64,000 nucleotides of DNA, from NCBI RefSeq assembly GCF_905475395.1, contig NC_058340.1, positions 59,436,181-59,500,180 of the forward strand. The letters are read 5' to 3'. Below the pieces are notes generated by a model. That model searched no databases. It was not told where the DNA came from and saw only the letters and a program-made list of their open reading frames with translations. The translations under genes were made by a program, and so were the position numbers. This document shows, in pieces, positions 25,001 to 39,900 of the stretch; position 1 is the first letter of the stretch, and the number at the start of each line of letters is the position of its first letter. The DNA comes from Chrysoperla carnea. Taxonomy: Eukaryota; Arthropoda; Insecta; Neuroptera; Chrysopidae.

Positions 25001-27183
25001 TATTCACATTTACACTGACTTTTACTAATTTAGTAAGCCAAGAGTGTAACGAGGATGGTATGACATTCACATTACGCACTCCGGAAGGTTTTGTCGGACG
25101 AATATACACCTATGGATTTTATGATCGTTGCTTCTTCAGAGGAAATGGTGGTACTGTAAATGTTTTAAGAATAAGTGGAGCCCAAGGATATCCCGAGTGT
25201 GGAACACAACGTGTAAGACTTAAAATACTGTTTTATGATTATTTATTAAATTAATAAAATTTTTTTATTTCTTAGTATGGGGATACAATGACTAACATAG
25301 TCGTTGTACAATTCAGTGATTACGTTCAAACTGGAAAGGACAAACGTTTTAATTTAACTTGTTTGTTCCGTGGTCCAGGTGAAGCCGTCGTAACATCAGG
25401 TTATATTGGAGCTGGGTATGAAATTTATTTTATTTTCGATTTTTAAGTTCATATAACAAGTATTAAATTTCAGATAGAAACTCGTTGCTAATTTTTAACA
25501 AAAGTACATTTATTTTAACATATTTTTGTTTACTTTCGCTTTTTAACTAAGTATTTCGTTACATTCCTTTTACCAATTCATTGCCAACATTGAATTAAAA
25601 GTAATTAGTAATAGAAACCTCTAAGTAGTATTTAAAAAAACACAGCTCATCCACTATGGATCCACTTAGTCTGTAACCAAACTAATTATTCGAAAGGCTA
25701 TTGGTTACTAATAACTAACTAATTATATAACTTTAAACAAATTCTAGCACAAATAATGTGTGATTATTAAAGAATTTATTTAAAGTTTGATTTATTAAGG
25801 ATTTGAATTAAATTGATCTGAGAGTAGTTGGGATTTGGATTCACCTATGTCTAGGTCTGGAAGCCCAATTCCGATTGAGTATCTACCTGCAGAAAATTCA
25901 TTGAGTTCGAAGGTACGATTGATGATTCTATATCAAGGGCGGCCAACTACAACCATTGCCGTTGGAGATCCTTTAACGTTCCGATTAGAAGCTCAAGATG
26001 GATACAATTATTTGACAGACATCTTCGCCACAAATGTAATAGCTAGAGATCCATATTCTGGTAGATCCGTACAGTTAATTGATAGATATGGGTAAGTTAC
26101 ATGCATAAACGGTATTCTTATTAACTTTCATTACTTAATTATTTGTTTTAATTGCAGATGTCCTGTCGATACTTATGTATTCCCAGAGTTGGATCGCTTA
26201 AGGGACGGAGATACACTGGAGGCAAGATTCAATGCATTCAAAATTCCTGAATCCAACTTTTTAGTTTTCGAAGCTACAGTAAGAACATGCCGAGATGGAT
26301 GTCAACCAGCATATTGTACAAGTAACACCGGGCGTTCAGAGCCATCATTTGGAAAGCGACGACGTCGATCGCTAAACGACACTGATTCAGATTTAGACAA
26401 TATGTTGGATGGAAATTCCACAGTTGTTGTGAATGCAACGGCCGTCAATTTTATTGCTCAGTTAAATGATACAGATGAAGATAATTTTGAGACAAATGTT
26501 GAGTCTGATCAATCAGAATTTCCAGAACATGTTAGAGAAATGATTGAAGTTTTTGATTCAAGAGAGGAATTGCAAATGGAAGCCAGAAAAGTAATAGCTT
26601 TACCAGAAACAGTTTGTCTGTCAAATGGAGAATATCATGCATTTATCAGTGCGATATTGATATTAATAATACTATTGTTGGGTCTAACTATCGCCGCAGG
26701 ATGGGTTTACAGGTATAATGAAATGCACACATTAATAACTCGTATCTAACAGGATTTAACTAATACCATTGTTTCAGACGTTACTGGTCCGTCATAAGTA
26801 AAAATTTAGCAGTTGATCGTTTATCACCATCAATAAATTCAAGTCATGCTTATCCACAATCGAACTCACAATCTCAACGTTCTAATATTTTATCCTATTT
26901 TGGAGGAGGTTCTCAAAAACCTTTCTCAGCCAGGTAGGTGCATAGATATAAAATCGAAAAAGGATTATCCTTACACAAATTAATCTTGTATATTTTTAGT
27001 GGCTTACCTCGTGTATGTGATTTTGGTCAATCTGATCAAACTGCAACTCCAGGCATTGGAGCATTTGAGGATCCAAGTGAACCAATTTATACCGACCCAT
27101 CATTATTTGAACGATCTAGAAGTTTATGCAGTATATCCGTAGCGCAAGATCGACACCGTGCAAGAAGTAATGAACGTATTTAG
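19014..27183 (+). CDS. nompA: NompA-like PAN/Apple and ZP-domain transmembrane protein (1,427 aa, 20 exons)
   Basis: NompA is the apical-matrix protein that joins mechanosensory dendrites to cuticle. Exons: 19014-19092, 19158-19243, 19474-19735, 19809-20090, 20151-20283, 20347-20489, 20709-21059, 22207-22302, 22464-22644, 22719-23263, 23320-23397, 23888-24022, 24437-24701, 24765-24934, 25034-25212, 25276-25415, 25828-26091, 26158-26712, 26778-26933, 27000-27183. All have GT/AG borders and the sum is divisible by 3. Order: signal peptide (1-27), four PAN modules (to about 445), Gly/Pro/Arg-Tyr linker (about 450-800, RYPP repeats), a fifth PAN (about 825-935), ZP domain (about 939-1183), KRRRRS furin-type site (about 1196-1201), a transmembrane helix near 1290-1312 and a cytoplasmic tail of about 115 residues. 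Five PANs plus ZP match NompA. The acceptor of exon 17 (GAGAGTAG) has a poor pyrimidine tract. Confidence 0.85.
21060..22206. other. nompA intron 7, with a poly-T run
   Basis: This is a 1,147-bp intron. A T run of about 25 lies near 21,831-21,855 and could be the reversed poly-A tail of a retroposed fragment. CAGGGTGTTTCAGACTTTTA near 21,608 resembles common transposon text. No exon was seen inside. Confidence 0.4.
22987..23163 (+). repeat. In-frame 24-bp tandem repeat (DRYPPAPV) within nompA
   Basis: Seven 24-base units begin at 22987, 23011, 23035, 23059, 23083, 23107 and 23131, then a decaying eighth. Each encodes DRYPPAPV or DRYPPAPA. The surrounding exon 10 is filled with looser RYPP/RYP motifs separated by glycines. 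The array makes a flexible, Tyr/Pro-rich linker between PAN4 and PAN5. Confidence 0.9.
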
Positions 27184-27252
27184 AAGGATTTTTTATAATT
27201 TACCAAGTGCAATAACATACATATAAAGTTTACTCCCATAATAACCAATTTA

Positions 27253-27258
27253 AATAAA
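27253..27258 (+). terminator. Poly-A signal candidate, nompA
   Basis: AATAAA lies 70 bases after the nompA stop codon and is the first canonical hexamer downstream. Confidence 0.6.
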
Positions 27259-30200
27259 AAACTGTTACTTTGTGTTAAAAAAATTATATATTTACACTAA
27301 GATCATAGGTGTTGAAATTTTCATTAAACGACAATCTGTGACATAAATGAATCGCAACACCATTTATAACTCTTTTGTGTAAATAAAACAGGGCTTTCAA
27401 GTTCAAAACATATAACAATTAACTAAAATAAGATTTTACTCAGCTTAATAGAATGCTGTTAACTATTTTTGAAAGATCTCTATAAACTTTGTAAATTGAA
27501 TTGAATGTTAAAACTTTTACTAATCGAATTCTTTTTGGACAATTTGTTATTTATATTGTAGATATAAAATGCACAATAGAAAAAAAAATTAAGTAATTTG
27601 AATAAGAAATTAACCAGTATCATAGTTTTTATAAATTTGCCTAGAAATATTATCTCAGAATAAAAGGAAAGAAATATGAACTGCCAATAAATATGATAAA
27701 CCGAAAACTGCCAATAATGCATTTAAAATACACTAAACGAAAATAGATTCGATCGGTAAATATTTGTAAACCGACTCAAGTCAAATAGTATTCTCTCACT
27801 AAAATTAAAAAATCATTAGTTGCTCTAGCTGTATTTTAAATATCTCACAGCGATCTAGACACGCTTATAATCGTTCCGGAATTAATTATGATCGAAGAGT
27901 GTGAAAATCTTATATTTGTTAAGGTTGGATTGGCAGCCGTTGCTGACAATAGACAATCCGAAAATCAATTACAACTTGATTATGAAATTGGAACGATCAT
28001 AAACATTTTTAGAGCTGTGAACAAAATACGAAAATCATTAATTAATATTTCGCTAAAACTTACTCTTCTCTTTGAGTTTAAAAGAAAATAATTCGTAATT
28101 TTCCTGTATTTAATAAAAATAATTTAATGCACATAATAACCACGCCTCATTATTAATTAATTTTTTTTTTTAATAAATTATTGATTTTGTAAGTTTCAAT
28201 TTGATATTAGAGTAAGTAAAATCGATTATTTATAATCATTTAAAAGATACTTAAAAGATACTTTAATAAAAAAATTATTCATGCACTTTAGTTTAGAATT
28301 GCACTGCTGGCTGCTACATCTACATGATTTTTGTATATTTATAAACTTATTTGTTTTTTTCTGTAAATAAAAATCTAATTTTCAATAAAATGCAAATATA
28401 AGACGATTGTGTCATTTTTTTATCCTGTTTTATATTTGGTAAGTTCGTCACTTAGTGAGATCGAGAAAAACCGTTTGTATTTAGATAGATAAATCTTTGG
28501 TAATTGTTTTACGGCCCTCTGCCTTAATTATTAGTATCATTTTTCGGACTCAATTCGATCTAGATCCTGCTTAACATTGTTCATCCTTCGTATCCTTGGT
28601 CTTCCTACATCAACGTCCAAAATTTTATTTCAAAAAGACAAGGGTAAAGGAGATAAATAACAATTTTAAGTTCTTCTACATCAAAAAATCTTTAAAAATT
28701 TTGAACTAGAACCAAATAGTTTGGAACAAAATTGACGTCTCTCAATTTATCAATTGAAATGATTTATGCGGTTTATGGTTGAGAAGAAAAGTTTTGTATT
28801 CACCAAAAATTGTGATTTTTTAAGTTCATGGAAAACATATTCCCAATAATTTTCTCTATTTATTTACATTATTTAAAAATAAAAATATATTAAAAACGTG
28901 ATTATTCGGAATTTAAAAATATTAATGATTACGTGAGAAAAATGTATACAAGATAACACCTAAGAAATTTTGGCGTCATTAGCCAAAAATAAATGCAAAA
29001 ATATCTCTTGCCGTATGATTTGAACGAATTAAAACTGTATTAACTTAGAATACGATACAGCGTGTAATACTACCAAATTGATGTTTAATAAATAGTACAA
29101 CTAGTAAGCCGGGATGCATAGGAAGAGTTGGGAAACAGCACCGGTTGTAATGAAACTTTTTGTAACGTGTTTATAGAACCCGAAGGAGCATTCAGCCAAC
29201 TTAACCTAGTTATAAGGGAACGCAGGGCTCCAGCGGGGGGCCATATGTAGCCCAATTTATTTTGAAATGCTTATTTTGGCCTACAATTTCCATAGTAGAT
29301 ATTTTTGGTCGCTGAATACGAATCTGATGTCAGATTAACGGATTATGTAACGCATTCCGAAAACCGTGCCATTTTTGGACAAGAATTTTATTTTTTTTGG
29401 CACAAAAACGGCAAACTAAATATTTATCGTCCAATTTTCTAGAAGGTATTTTTGTTACATGATGTACCGACTATGGTACAACAACGTAATATACCATGGT
29501 TTACACTCGAATGTACCTAGAATCGCCCCAATAGTACCTGAAGAGGGTCTTTTTAACAAGTACAGTTCACTTTAGGAAATACCATGATATACTGTATGTG
29601 ATTGAAACACTGAAAACTCTACACGTTTCTCTTACAGGAACAGCTTCAACTGGTATTTTTAACGACGCGTGGTGAATGGTTCTTCTTTTTTTCAATAATA
29701 CTTTGCTTACCTATACTTGAAATTTCATAAAAAAAAACACGAATATTATTGTAAAATTTAATGCATACATATAGGCCCTTTCATCGATTTGCTATTGCTT
29801 TAGACAATTGTCGAAAAAGTATTCAAGTAAAGAAAGTAATATTTACCTTTAGTATAATTTACCTTTATTAAACACCGCTTTTTGGCAAAGATATGGCTTT
29901 ATTGGAACTATTTTTAAACATCTGCCCGAAACAAAAAATAATTATTTTTTAAATGTAAAGGCCCATTACCATGGAAAAATAACCATGATGTGTTGAGTAT
30001 GATTTATAAAACAATATAATCAAAACATTTTACTTTTTTTCGCAAACAAACTTAATAATTCGTTTATTCGAAAACAAAATCAAACAGCTTAACTGCCTTT
30101 ACATAAAATACTCTCATTTAAAAACAAATGTTGTCCAGTAAATAGAAATATCAGTATATAGACTACAGAATGTTTCAAGGTATATTTGATCCCAGGTAGG

Positions 30201-30340
30201 TACAACATCTTACCCTACTCAATAATTTTTGTTCACACAAATTAACGAATATATCAATAATATTGAATTGTCACGTTTATAAATTTGCGTGTTACATTTT
30301 TTTTTTTTATTATATAAAATTTGATAAAGTTTGAACTGTT
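27259..30340. other. Intergenic DNA between nompA and the giant chitin-binding gene
   Basis: I found no supported gene. The open frame 27,888-28,091 has no domain and no splice context. Part of this stretch (28,440-29,640) has text of mixed composition that may be old transposon DNA, but I could not pair it with another copy in the window. Confidence 0.45.
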
Positions 30341-30348
30341 TATATAAA
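30341..30348 (+). promoter_or_regulatory. Candidate TATA box of the giant chitin-binding gene
   Basis: TATATAAA begins 66 bases before the start codon. A start site about 30 bases downstream (near 30,371, CTGTTTACTG) would give a 5'UTR of about 35 bases. The position is plausible, but AT-rich DNA offers many chance TATA strings. Confidence 0.35.
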
Positions 30349-30406
30349 AACAAAACTTTAAAACCTGTTTACTGTGCTTATGACAAGCGCATAAGAAAGT
30401 CCAATA

Positions 30407-30919
30407 ATGGAATTTCCTTTTCCAAAAGTGAAAAATTTGTTTTTTGTGCTTTTATTTGTTATACCGTTTTCTGAAACTATTTCTAGTGATTCCGTAGTTA
30501 TACCTGTAAGTTATACAATATAATTTTAGCACTGTTTGTCTAGAAACGCAAACAACTGTACCTAATTGTGTTTCCTAAGCTAGTGAATTGTGTATCATTA
30601 TTTCGTTAATGTGAATATGTTGTATGTTTATATGTATGTGTGTTTTATATTGTAGTGTCCGACAAAAAACACAATTTCAACCGAAACCGAATATTCGGCT
30701 TATCCTCGAGTTTTTGTTTCGATTTTATTATACGTCGACGAAAAAAAAAAAAAACTTCTTTGATAAAAACGCTGATTTTGATAGTTATTTTCTCATTTTG
30801 ATGGGTTGATCGATTAAATAAATGACTACAAAAGTAGGCATATTTAACATTAAGTCTTATGGGAAAACGGTTGATGGATGATAAGTTTTCATAGAATTCA
30901 ACAAAACTAGTCGGTGGAA

Positions 30920-30953
<34 letters not shown>

Positions 30954-33900
30954 ATTTAAATTAAAGTTTAAACCTTAATAAATTATTGAAAACAACGGTA
31001 ATGGGGGACCAAATTTAAAAAATTTTTATTTCAATTTGATGGTGAATTATGTTAGAACTTAACAATATAAGACGAAAAGTAAAAATAAAATTTTTCATCA
31101 TCTGGAGCAATTTTCAAAATATCGAAAATTTTGTTTAATTGTTTAGCTTTCGATGTTTCGAAAATCAAGATATCGAAAAATTGTATTCTTATTTTTCATC
31201 AACATTCATGAAGTCATAACAAAATTAATCATCTAAGTTGAAAATAAGGTACAAATAATTTCAACCACAAGTCTCAACTTGCCTTGGCGCTCGTACTACC
31301 TTAAAATGCACGTCTAACTAAATTAAGTGCTTGCATCTTTTTGGACAATATGTCTCTCCCATTTAAGTGGTAACATATTTTTTCGGCAAAATGTTTATCA
31401 TTTGCATGTTAGCATTTTATTGAACGACCCTGTACATTAACAATAGAAATTTCGAATTGTGCCAGACTACCGAGTAGAATTGATTACCGTTGATTAAAAA
31501 TAAATGTACTATTATTAATATAATATTTTCTTTGATTTTATGTACTATTAATATAATATTTTCAATAAATATTTGCACAAGTTTTAGATTGTTGAAAGGA
31601 ATGTAAAAGTAAAAATTTTATTCGTAGGATATTCATTGGCGAGATACGAAATGTGAAGGAGAGACAAATTTAAATAATTTTGAGGGTAGTGGTCCAAGAA
31701 GATACCATCGATGTGTGAACATAAATGGTCAGATGATATTATCTTCAAAAATATGTGCTAAAGGATTAGTTTATGATAAGACGATAAAAAAATGTGTTAA
31801 TGTACCGGGTAATGGATACGCTCTGTATATTGACTACGAACCACATTGCCCAAATAATTACAATGGCCTTTTAAAACATCCAACTCAGTTTCAATATTAT
31901 TATATATGCCGAAATTCTTCAACAATAGTAGCGAAATGTGGACATTTACAGCTTTTCGATAATACAAATAAAAGATGCCAACCACTGCCATTATCTGCTT
32001 TGTGTACAATTAAGATCTATGATGCAAGTCAGGGAACATTAGAAGTTCCAGACTGCCATTCAAGTGGAAGATTTTCGTTACCAAACGAATGTGCATTTTA
32101 TTATATATGTATATCAAATCTGAATATATATTATCAATATATTCATAAATGTCCTGGAAGAACTAAGTACGATCCAGTTAAAAAATATTGTACATACAAC
32201 GCCAAATGTGAAAAGCCACCTACAACTACACCTAGTTGGGTATTTTTGGAGGATCCTTATCCCCCTTGTACATCACATGGAAGATTTCGATCACCAACTG
32301 ATTGTAGTTTATATTATACTTGCAGTGTTAAAACCAACGGAACATTTTATCAAGAAAGATTTGAATGTCCTACTGGAACAATATTTAGCAATTCACATAA
32401 ATTTTGTGTATCAGATCAAGTCGAGAACTGTACCCTACCACAGCCATTTCGTAAATGGCCATTTCTGATTACGTCCACAGTGAATTCATTAGAAAATAAA
32501 CAAACTCAAAACACAATAAAATATTCGGAAATAACACATAGTCATGAAAGAACGAGAAAAAAGAATCATTCGAACGTAACCATAGGATTATCCACTAGAA
32601 AAAATACGAGACTAACAACAGACAAGTTTGACAAGACAAATGGAATTACAACAGACAAAGTTGGAAGCACAATCATTAAATCCTGGAAAGATCGTGATCA
32701 CTCAATTTACGAATCAACAAAACATCATACGACCTCACTGGAAAAACATCATACCTCCCAAACAACCCATAATAGGAAACGTACAAGTCATCACACTGCA
32801 TCCCAATCAACCACCATACATCATTCATCAAGTAAAAAAGACAAATACAGGAACGAAATAATTCCGTTAGCTGTAACTTCAAATGATGATGCAACTTCAA
32901 GTCGCCGTATACATACTAGGAGTAAGGGTACAAGAACTCCACACAAAACAAGAATAGTAACGGATAAATATGGAAGTACAAGAGTTGTCACGAGTTCGGA
33001 AGATACAGACGACACCGGAGCAGATGCACCACACAAACCAGGTACAGGACACCGGACCCATAAACCACGTACTTATACATCTATAAGTGACAACAAACCA
33101 CATGGAAGCAGACATACAAGACTTCCACACAGCACGAGAATAATAACAGATAAATATGGAAGTTCAAAAGTTGTTACGAGAACTGAAGATTCCGATGATT
33201 CTCGTAACGATTCACCGCACAAACCAGGATCAAACCACAGAACTCATGTGCCACGAAATCATACATCTTCTGTTGATGATAAACCACATGGAAGTAGACA
33301 TACAAGAACTCCGCACAGCTCGAGAATAATAACGGATAAATATGGCAGTACAAAAGTTGTTACGGTTCCTGGAAACTCCGATGATTCTGGAAACGATTCA
33401 CCGCACAAACCAGGATCAAGCCACATAACTCATGTACCACGTAATCATACACCTATTAGTGGTAATAAACCACATGGAAGTAGACATACAAGAACTCCAC
33501 ACAGAACGAGAATAATAACGGATAAATATGGAAGTACACAAGTTGTTACGAGTCCTGAAGATTCAGATGATTCTGGTAAAGAGACACCACACAAACCAGG
33601 TTCAAGCCACAGAACTCATGTACCACATAATCATTCATCTATTAGTGGTGATAAACCACATGGAAGTAGACATACAAGAACTTCACACGGAACGAGAATA
33701 ATAACGGATAGATATGGAAGTACACAAGTTGTTACGATTCCTGGAAATTCCGATGATTCAAGTAAAGAGGCACCACACAAACCAGGTTCAAGCCACAGAA
33801 CTCATGTGCCACGAAATCATACATCTATTGGTGGTGATAAATCACATGGAAGTAAACATACAAGAACTCCACACAGAACGAGAATAATAACGGATAAATA

Positions 33901-36900
33901 TAAAAGTACAAAAGTTGTTACGAGTCCTGGAGATTCAGAAGATTCAGGTAAAGAGACACCACACAAACCAGGATCAAGCCACAGAACTCATGTGCCACGT
34001 AATCATACATCTATAAACGGCGATAAACCACATGGAAGTAGACATACAAGAACTCCACACGGAACGAGAATAATAACGGATAAATATGGAAGTACAAAAG
34101 TTGTTACGAGTCCTGAAGATACCGATGATTCCGTCAAAGAGACACCACACAAACCAGGATCAAGCCACAGAACTCATTTGCCACGGAATCATACATCTGT
34201 TGGTGGTGATAAACCACATGGAAGTAGACATACAAGAACTCCACACGGAACGAGAATAATAACGGATAAATATGGAAGTACAAAAGTTGTTACGAGTCCT
34301 GGAGATTTAGATGATTCAGGTAAAGAGACACCACACAAACCAGGATCAAGCCACAGGACTCATGTGCCACGTAATCATACATCTATAAACGGCGATAAAC
34401 CACATGGAAGTAAACGTACAAGAACTCCAAAAAGAACGAGAATAATAACGGATAAATATGGAAGTACAAAAGTTGTTACGAGTTCTGGAGATTCAGATGA
34501 TTCAGGTAAAGAGACACCACACAAACCAGGAACAAGTCACAGAACTCATTTGCCACGTAATCATACATCTATAAACGGCGATAAACCACATGGAAGTAGA
34601 CATACAAGAACTCCACACAGAACGAGAATAATAACGGATAAATATGGAAGTACAAAAGTTGTTACGAGTCTTGAAGATTCAGATGATTCTGGTAAAGAGA
34701 CACCACACAAACCAGGTTCAAGCCACAGAACTCATGTGCCACGTAATCATACATCTATTGGTGGTGATAAACTACATGGAAGTAGACATACAAGAACTCC
34801 ACACGAAACGAGAATAATAACGGATAAATATGGAAGTACAAAAGTTGTTACGAGTCCTGGAGATTCAGATGATTATAGTAACGATTCACCGCACAAACCA
34901 GGATCAAGCCACAGGACTCATGTGCCACGTAATCATACATCTATAAACGGCGATAAACCACATGGAAGTAAACGTACAAGAACTCCAAAAAGAACGAGAA
35001 TAATAACGGATAAATATGGAAGTACAAAAGTTGTTACGAGTCCTGGAGATTCATATGATTCAGGTAAAGAGACACCACACAAACCAGGATCAAGCCACAG
35101 AACTCATGTGCCACGTAATCATACATCTATAAACGGCGAAAAACCACATGGAAGTAGACATACAAGAATTCCACACGGAACAAGAATAATAACGGATAAA
35201 TATGGAAGTACAAAAGTTGTTACAAGTCCTGGAGATTCAGATGATTCTGGTAAAGAGACACCACACAAACCAGGTTCAAGCCACAGAACTCATTTGCCAC
35301 GTAATCATACCTCTATAAACGGCGATAAACCACATGGAAATAGACATACAAGAACTTCACACAGAACGAGAATAATAACGGATAAATATGGAAGTACAAA
35401 AGTTGTTACGAGTCCTGGAGATTTAGATGATTCAGGTAAAGAGACACCACACAAACCAGGATCAAGCCCCAGAACTCATGTGCCACGTAATCATACATCT
35501 ATAAACGGCGATAAACCACATGGAAGTAAACGTAAAAGAACTCCACACGGAACGAGAATAATAACGGATAAACATGGAAGTACAAAAGTTGTTACGAGTC
35601 CTGAAGATTCAGATGATTCTGGTAAAGAGACACCACATAAACCAGGTTCAAGCCACAGAACTCACGTACCACGTAATCATTCATCAATAAGCGGCAACAA
35701 ACCACATGGAAGTAAACGTACAAGAATTCCACACAGAACGAGAATAATAACGGATAAATATGGAAGTACAAAAGTTGTTACGATTCCTGGAAATTCCGGT
35801 GATTCGAGTAACGATTCACCGACCAAACCAGGATCAAGCCACAGGACTCATGTGCCACGTAATCATACATCTATAAACGGCGATAAACCGCATGGAAGTA
35901 AACGTACAAGACCTCCACACGGAACGAGAATCATAACGGATAAATATGGAAGTACAAAAGTTGTTACAAGTCCTGGAGATTCAGATGATTCTGGTAAAGA
36001 GACACCACACAAACCAGGTTCAAGCCACAGAACTCATGTGCCACGAAATCATACATCTATTGGTGGTGATAAACCACATGGAAGTAGACATACAAGACCT
36101 CCACATGGAACGAGAATAATAACGGATAAATATGGAAGTACAAAAGTTGTTACGAGTCCTGGAGATTCAGATGATTCTGGTAAAGAGACACCACACAAAC
36201 CAGGATCAAGCCACAGAACTCATTTGCCACGGAATTATACATCTATTAGTGGTGATAAACCACATGGAAGTAAACATACAAGAACTCCACACGGAACGAG
36301 AATAATAACGGATAGATATGGAAGTACAAAAGTTGTTACGAGTCCTGAAGATTCAGATGATTCTGGTAAAGAGACACCACATAAACCAAGATCAAGCCAC
36401 AGAACTCACGTACCACGTAATCATTCATCAATAAGCGGCAACAAACCACATGGAACTAAACGTACAAGTGTTTCACACAAAACGAGAATAATAACGGATA
36501 AATATGGAAGTACAAAAGTTGTTACGATTCCTGAAGATTCAGATTATTCTGGTAAAGAGACATCACACAATCCAGGTTCAACCCACAGAGCTCATGTGCC
36601 ACGTAATCATACATCTATTGGTGGTGATAAATCACATGGAAGTAAACGTACCAGAATTCCTCACAGCTCGAGAATAATAACCGATAAATATGGAAGTACA
36701 AAAGTTGTTACGAGTCCTGGAGATTTAGATGATTCTGATAAAGAGACACCACACAAACCAGGATCAAGCCACAGAACTCGTGTGCCACGAAATCATACGT
36801 CTATTGGTGGTGATAAACCACATGGAAGTAGACATACAAGAACTCCACACGGAACGAGAATAATAACGGATAAATATGGAAGTACAAAAGTTGTTACGAG

Positions 36901-39900
36901 TCTTGGAGATTCAGATGATTCTGGTAAAGAGACACCACACAAACCAGGAGCAGGACACAAAACTCATGTGCCACGAAATAATACGTCTATTGGTGGTGAT
37001 AAACCACATGGAAGTAAACGTACAAGAATTCCACACGGAACGAGAATAATAACGGATAAATATGGAAGTACAAAAGTTGTTACGAGTCCTGGAGATTCAG
37101 ATGATTCTGATAAAGAGACACCACACAAACCAGGATCAAGCCACAGAACTCATTTGCCAAGGAATCATACATCTATTGGTGGTGTTAAACCACATGGAAG
37201 TAGACATACAAGAACTCCACACCGAACGAGAATAATTACGGATAAATATGGAAGTACTAAAGTTGTTACGAGTCCTGGAGATTCAGATGATTCTGATAAA
37301 GAGACACCACACAAACCAGGATCAAGCCACAGAACTCATTTGCCACGGAATCATACATCTATAGGTGGTGTTAAACCACATGGAAGTAGACATACAAGAA
37401 CTCCACACGGAACAAGAATAATAACGGATAAATATGGAAGTACAAAAGTTGTTACGAGTCCTGGAGATTCAGATGATTCTGATAAAGAGACACCACACAA
37501 ACCAGGATCAAGCCACAGAACTCGTGTGCCACGAAATCATACATCTATCAGTGGTGATAAACCACATGGAAGTAGACATACAAGATTTCCACACGGTACG
37601 AGAATAATAACGGATAAATATGGAAGTACAAAAGTTGTTACGATTCCTGGAGATTCAGGTGATTCTGATAAAGAGACACCACACAAACCAGGATCAAGCC
37701 ACAGAACTCATTTGCCACGGAATCATACATCTATTGGTGGTGTTAAACCACATGGAAGTAGACATACAAGAACTCCACACGGAACGAGAATAATAACGGA
37801 TAAATATGGAAGTACAAAAGTTGTTACGAGTCCTGGAGATTCAGATGATTCTGATAAAGAGACACCACACAAACCAGGATCAAGCCACAGAACTCATTTG
37901 CCACGGAATCATACATCTATTGGTGGTGTTAAACCACATGGAAGTAGACATACAAGAACTCCACACCGAACGAAAATAATAACGGATAAATATGGAAGTA
38001 CAAAAGTTGTTACGAGTCCTGGAGATTCAGATGATTCTGATAAAGAGACACCACACAAACCAGGATCAAGCCACAGAACTCATTTGCCACGGAATCATAC
38101 ATCTATTGGTGGTGTTAAACCACATGGAAGTAGACATACAAGAACTCCACACGGAACGAGAATAATAACGGATAAATATGGAAGTACAAAAGTTGTTACG
38201 AGTCTTGGAGATTCAGATGATTCTGGTAAAGAGACACCACACAAACCAGGAGCAGGACACAAAACTCATGTGCCACGAAATAATACGTCTATTGGTGGTG
38301 ATAAACCACATGGAAGTAAACGTACAAGAATTCCACACGGAACGAGAATAATAACGTATAAATATGGAAGTACAAAAGTTGTTACGAGTCCTGGAGATTC
38401 AGATGATTCTGATAAAGAGACACCACACAAACCAGGATCAAGCCACAGAACTCATTTGCCACGGAATCATACATCTATTGGTGGTGTTAAACCACATGGA
38501 AGTAGACATACAAGAACTCCACACCGAACGAAAATAATAACGGATAAATATGGAAGTACAAAAGTTGTTACGAGTCCTGGAGATTCAGATGATTCTGATA
38601 AAGAGACACCACACAAACCAGGATCAAGCCACAGAACTCATTTGCCACGGAATCATACATCTATTGGTGGTGTTAAACCACATGGAAGTAGACATACAAG
38701 AACTCCACACCGAACGAGAATAATAACGGATAAATATGGAAGTACTGAAGTTGTTACGAGTCCTGGAGATTCAGATGATTCTGATAAAGAGACACCACAC
38801 AAACCAGGATCAAGCCACAGAACTCATTTGCCACGGAATCATACATCTATAGGTGGTGTTAAACCACATGGAAGTAGACATACAAGAACTCCACACGGAA
38901 CAAGAATAATAACGGATAAATATGGAAGTACAAAAGTTGTTACGAGTCCTGGAGATTCAGATGATTCTGATAAAGAGACACCACACAAACCAGGATCAAG
39001 CCACAGAACTCGTGTGCCACGAAATCATACATCTATCAGTGGTGATAAACCACATGGAAGTAGACATACAAGATTTCCACACGGTACGAGAATAATAACG
39101 GATAAATATGGAAGTACAAAAGTTGTTACGATTCCTGGAGATTCAGGTGATTCTGATAAAGAGACACCACACAAACCAGGATCAAGCCACAGAACTCATT
39201 TGCCACGGAATCATACATCTATTGGTGGTGTTAAACCACATGGAAGTAGACATACAAGAACTCCACACGGAACGAGAATAATAACGTATAAATATGGAAG
39301 TACAAAAGTTGTTACGAGTCCTGGAGATTCAGATGATTCTGATAAAGAGACACCACACAAACCAGGATCAAGCCACAGAACTCATTTGCCACGGAATCAT
39401 ACATCTATTGGTGGTGTTAAACCACATGGAAGTAGACATACAAGAACTCCACACCGAACGAAAATAATAACGGATAAATATGGAAGTACAAAAGTTGTTA
39501 CGAGTCCTGGAGATTCAGATGATTCTGATAAAGAGACACCACACAAACCAGGATCAAGCCACAGAACTCATTTGCCACGGAATCATACATCTATTGGTGG
39601 TGTTAAACCACATGGAAGTAGACATACAAGAACTCCACACGGAACGAGAATAATAACGGATAAATATGGAAGTACAAAAGTTGTTACGAGTCCTGGAGAT
39701 TCAGATGATTCTGATAAAGAGACACCACACAAACCAGGATCAAGCCACAGAACTCGTGTGCCACGAAATCATACAACTATCAGTGGTGTTAAACCACATG
39801 GAAGTAGACATACAAGAACTCCACAAGGAACGAGAATAATAACGGATAAATATGGAAGTACAAAAGTTGTTACGAGTCTTGGAGATTCAGATGATTCTGG

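Noticed and set aside
31797-33130. Several short frames on both strands within the giant exon
   Set aside because: They overlap the cysteine-conserved CBM14 frame and linker, and have no domain of their own.
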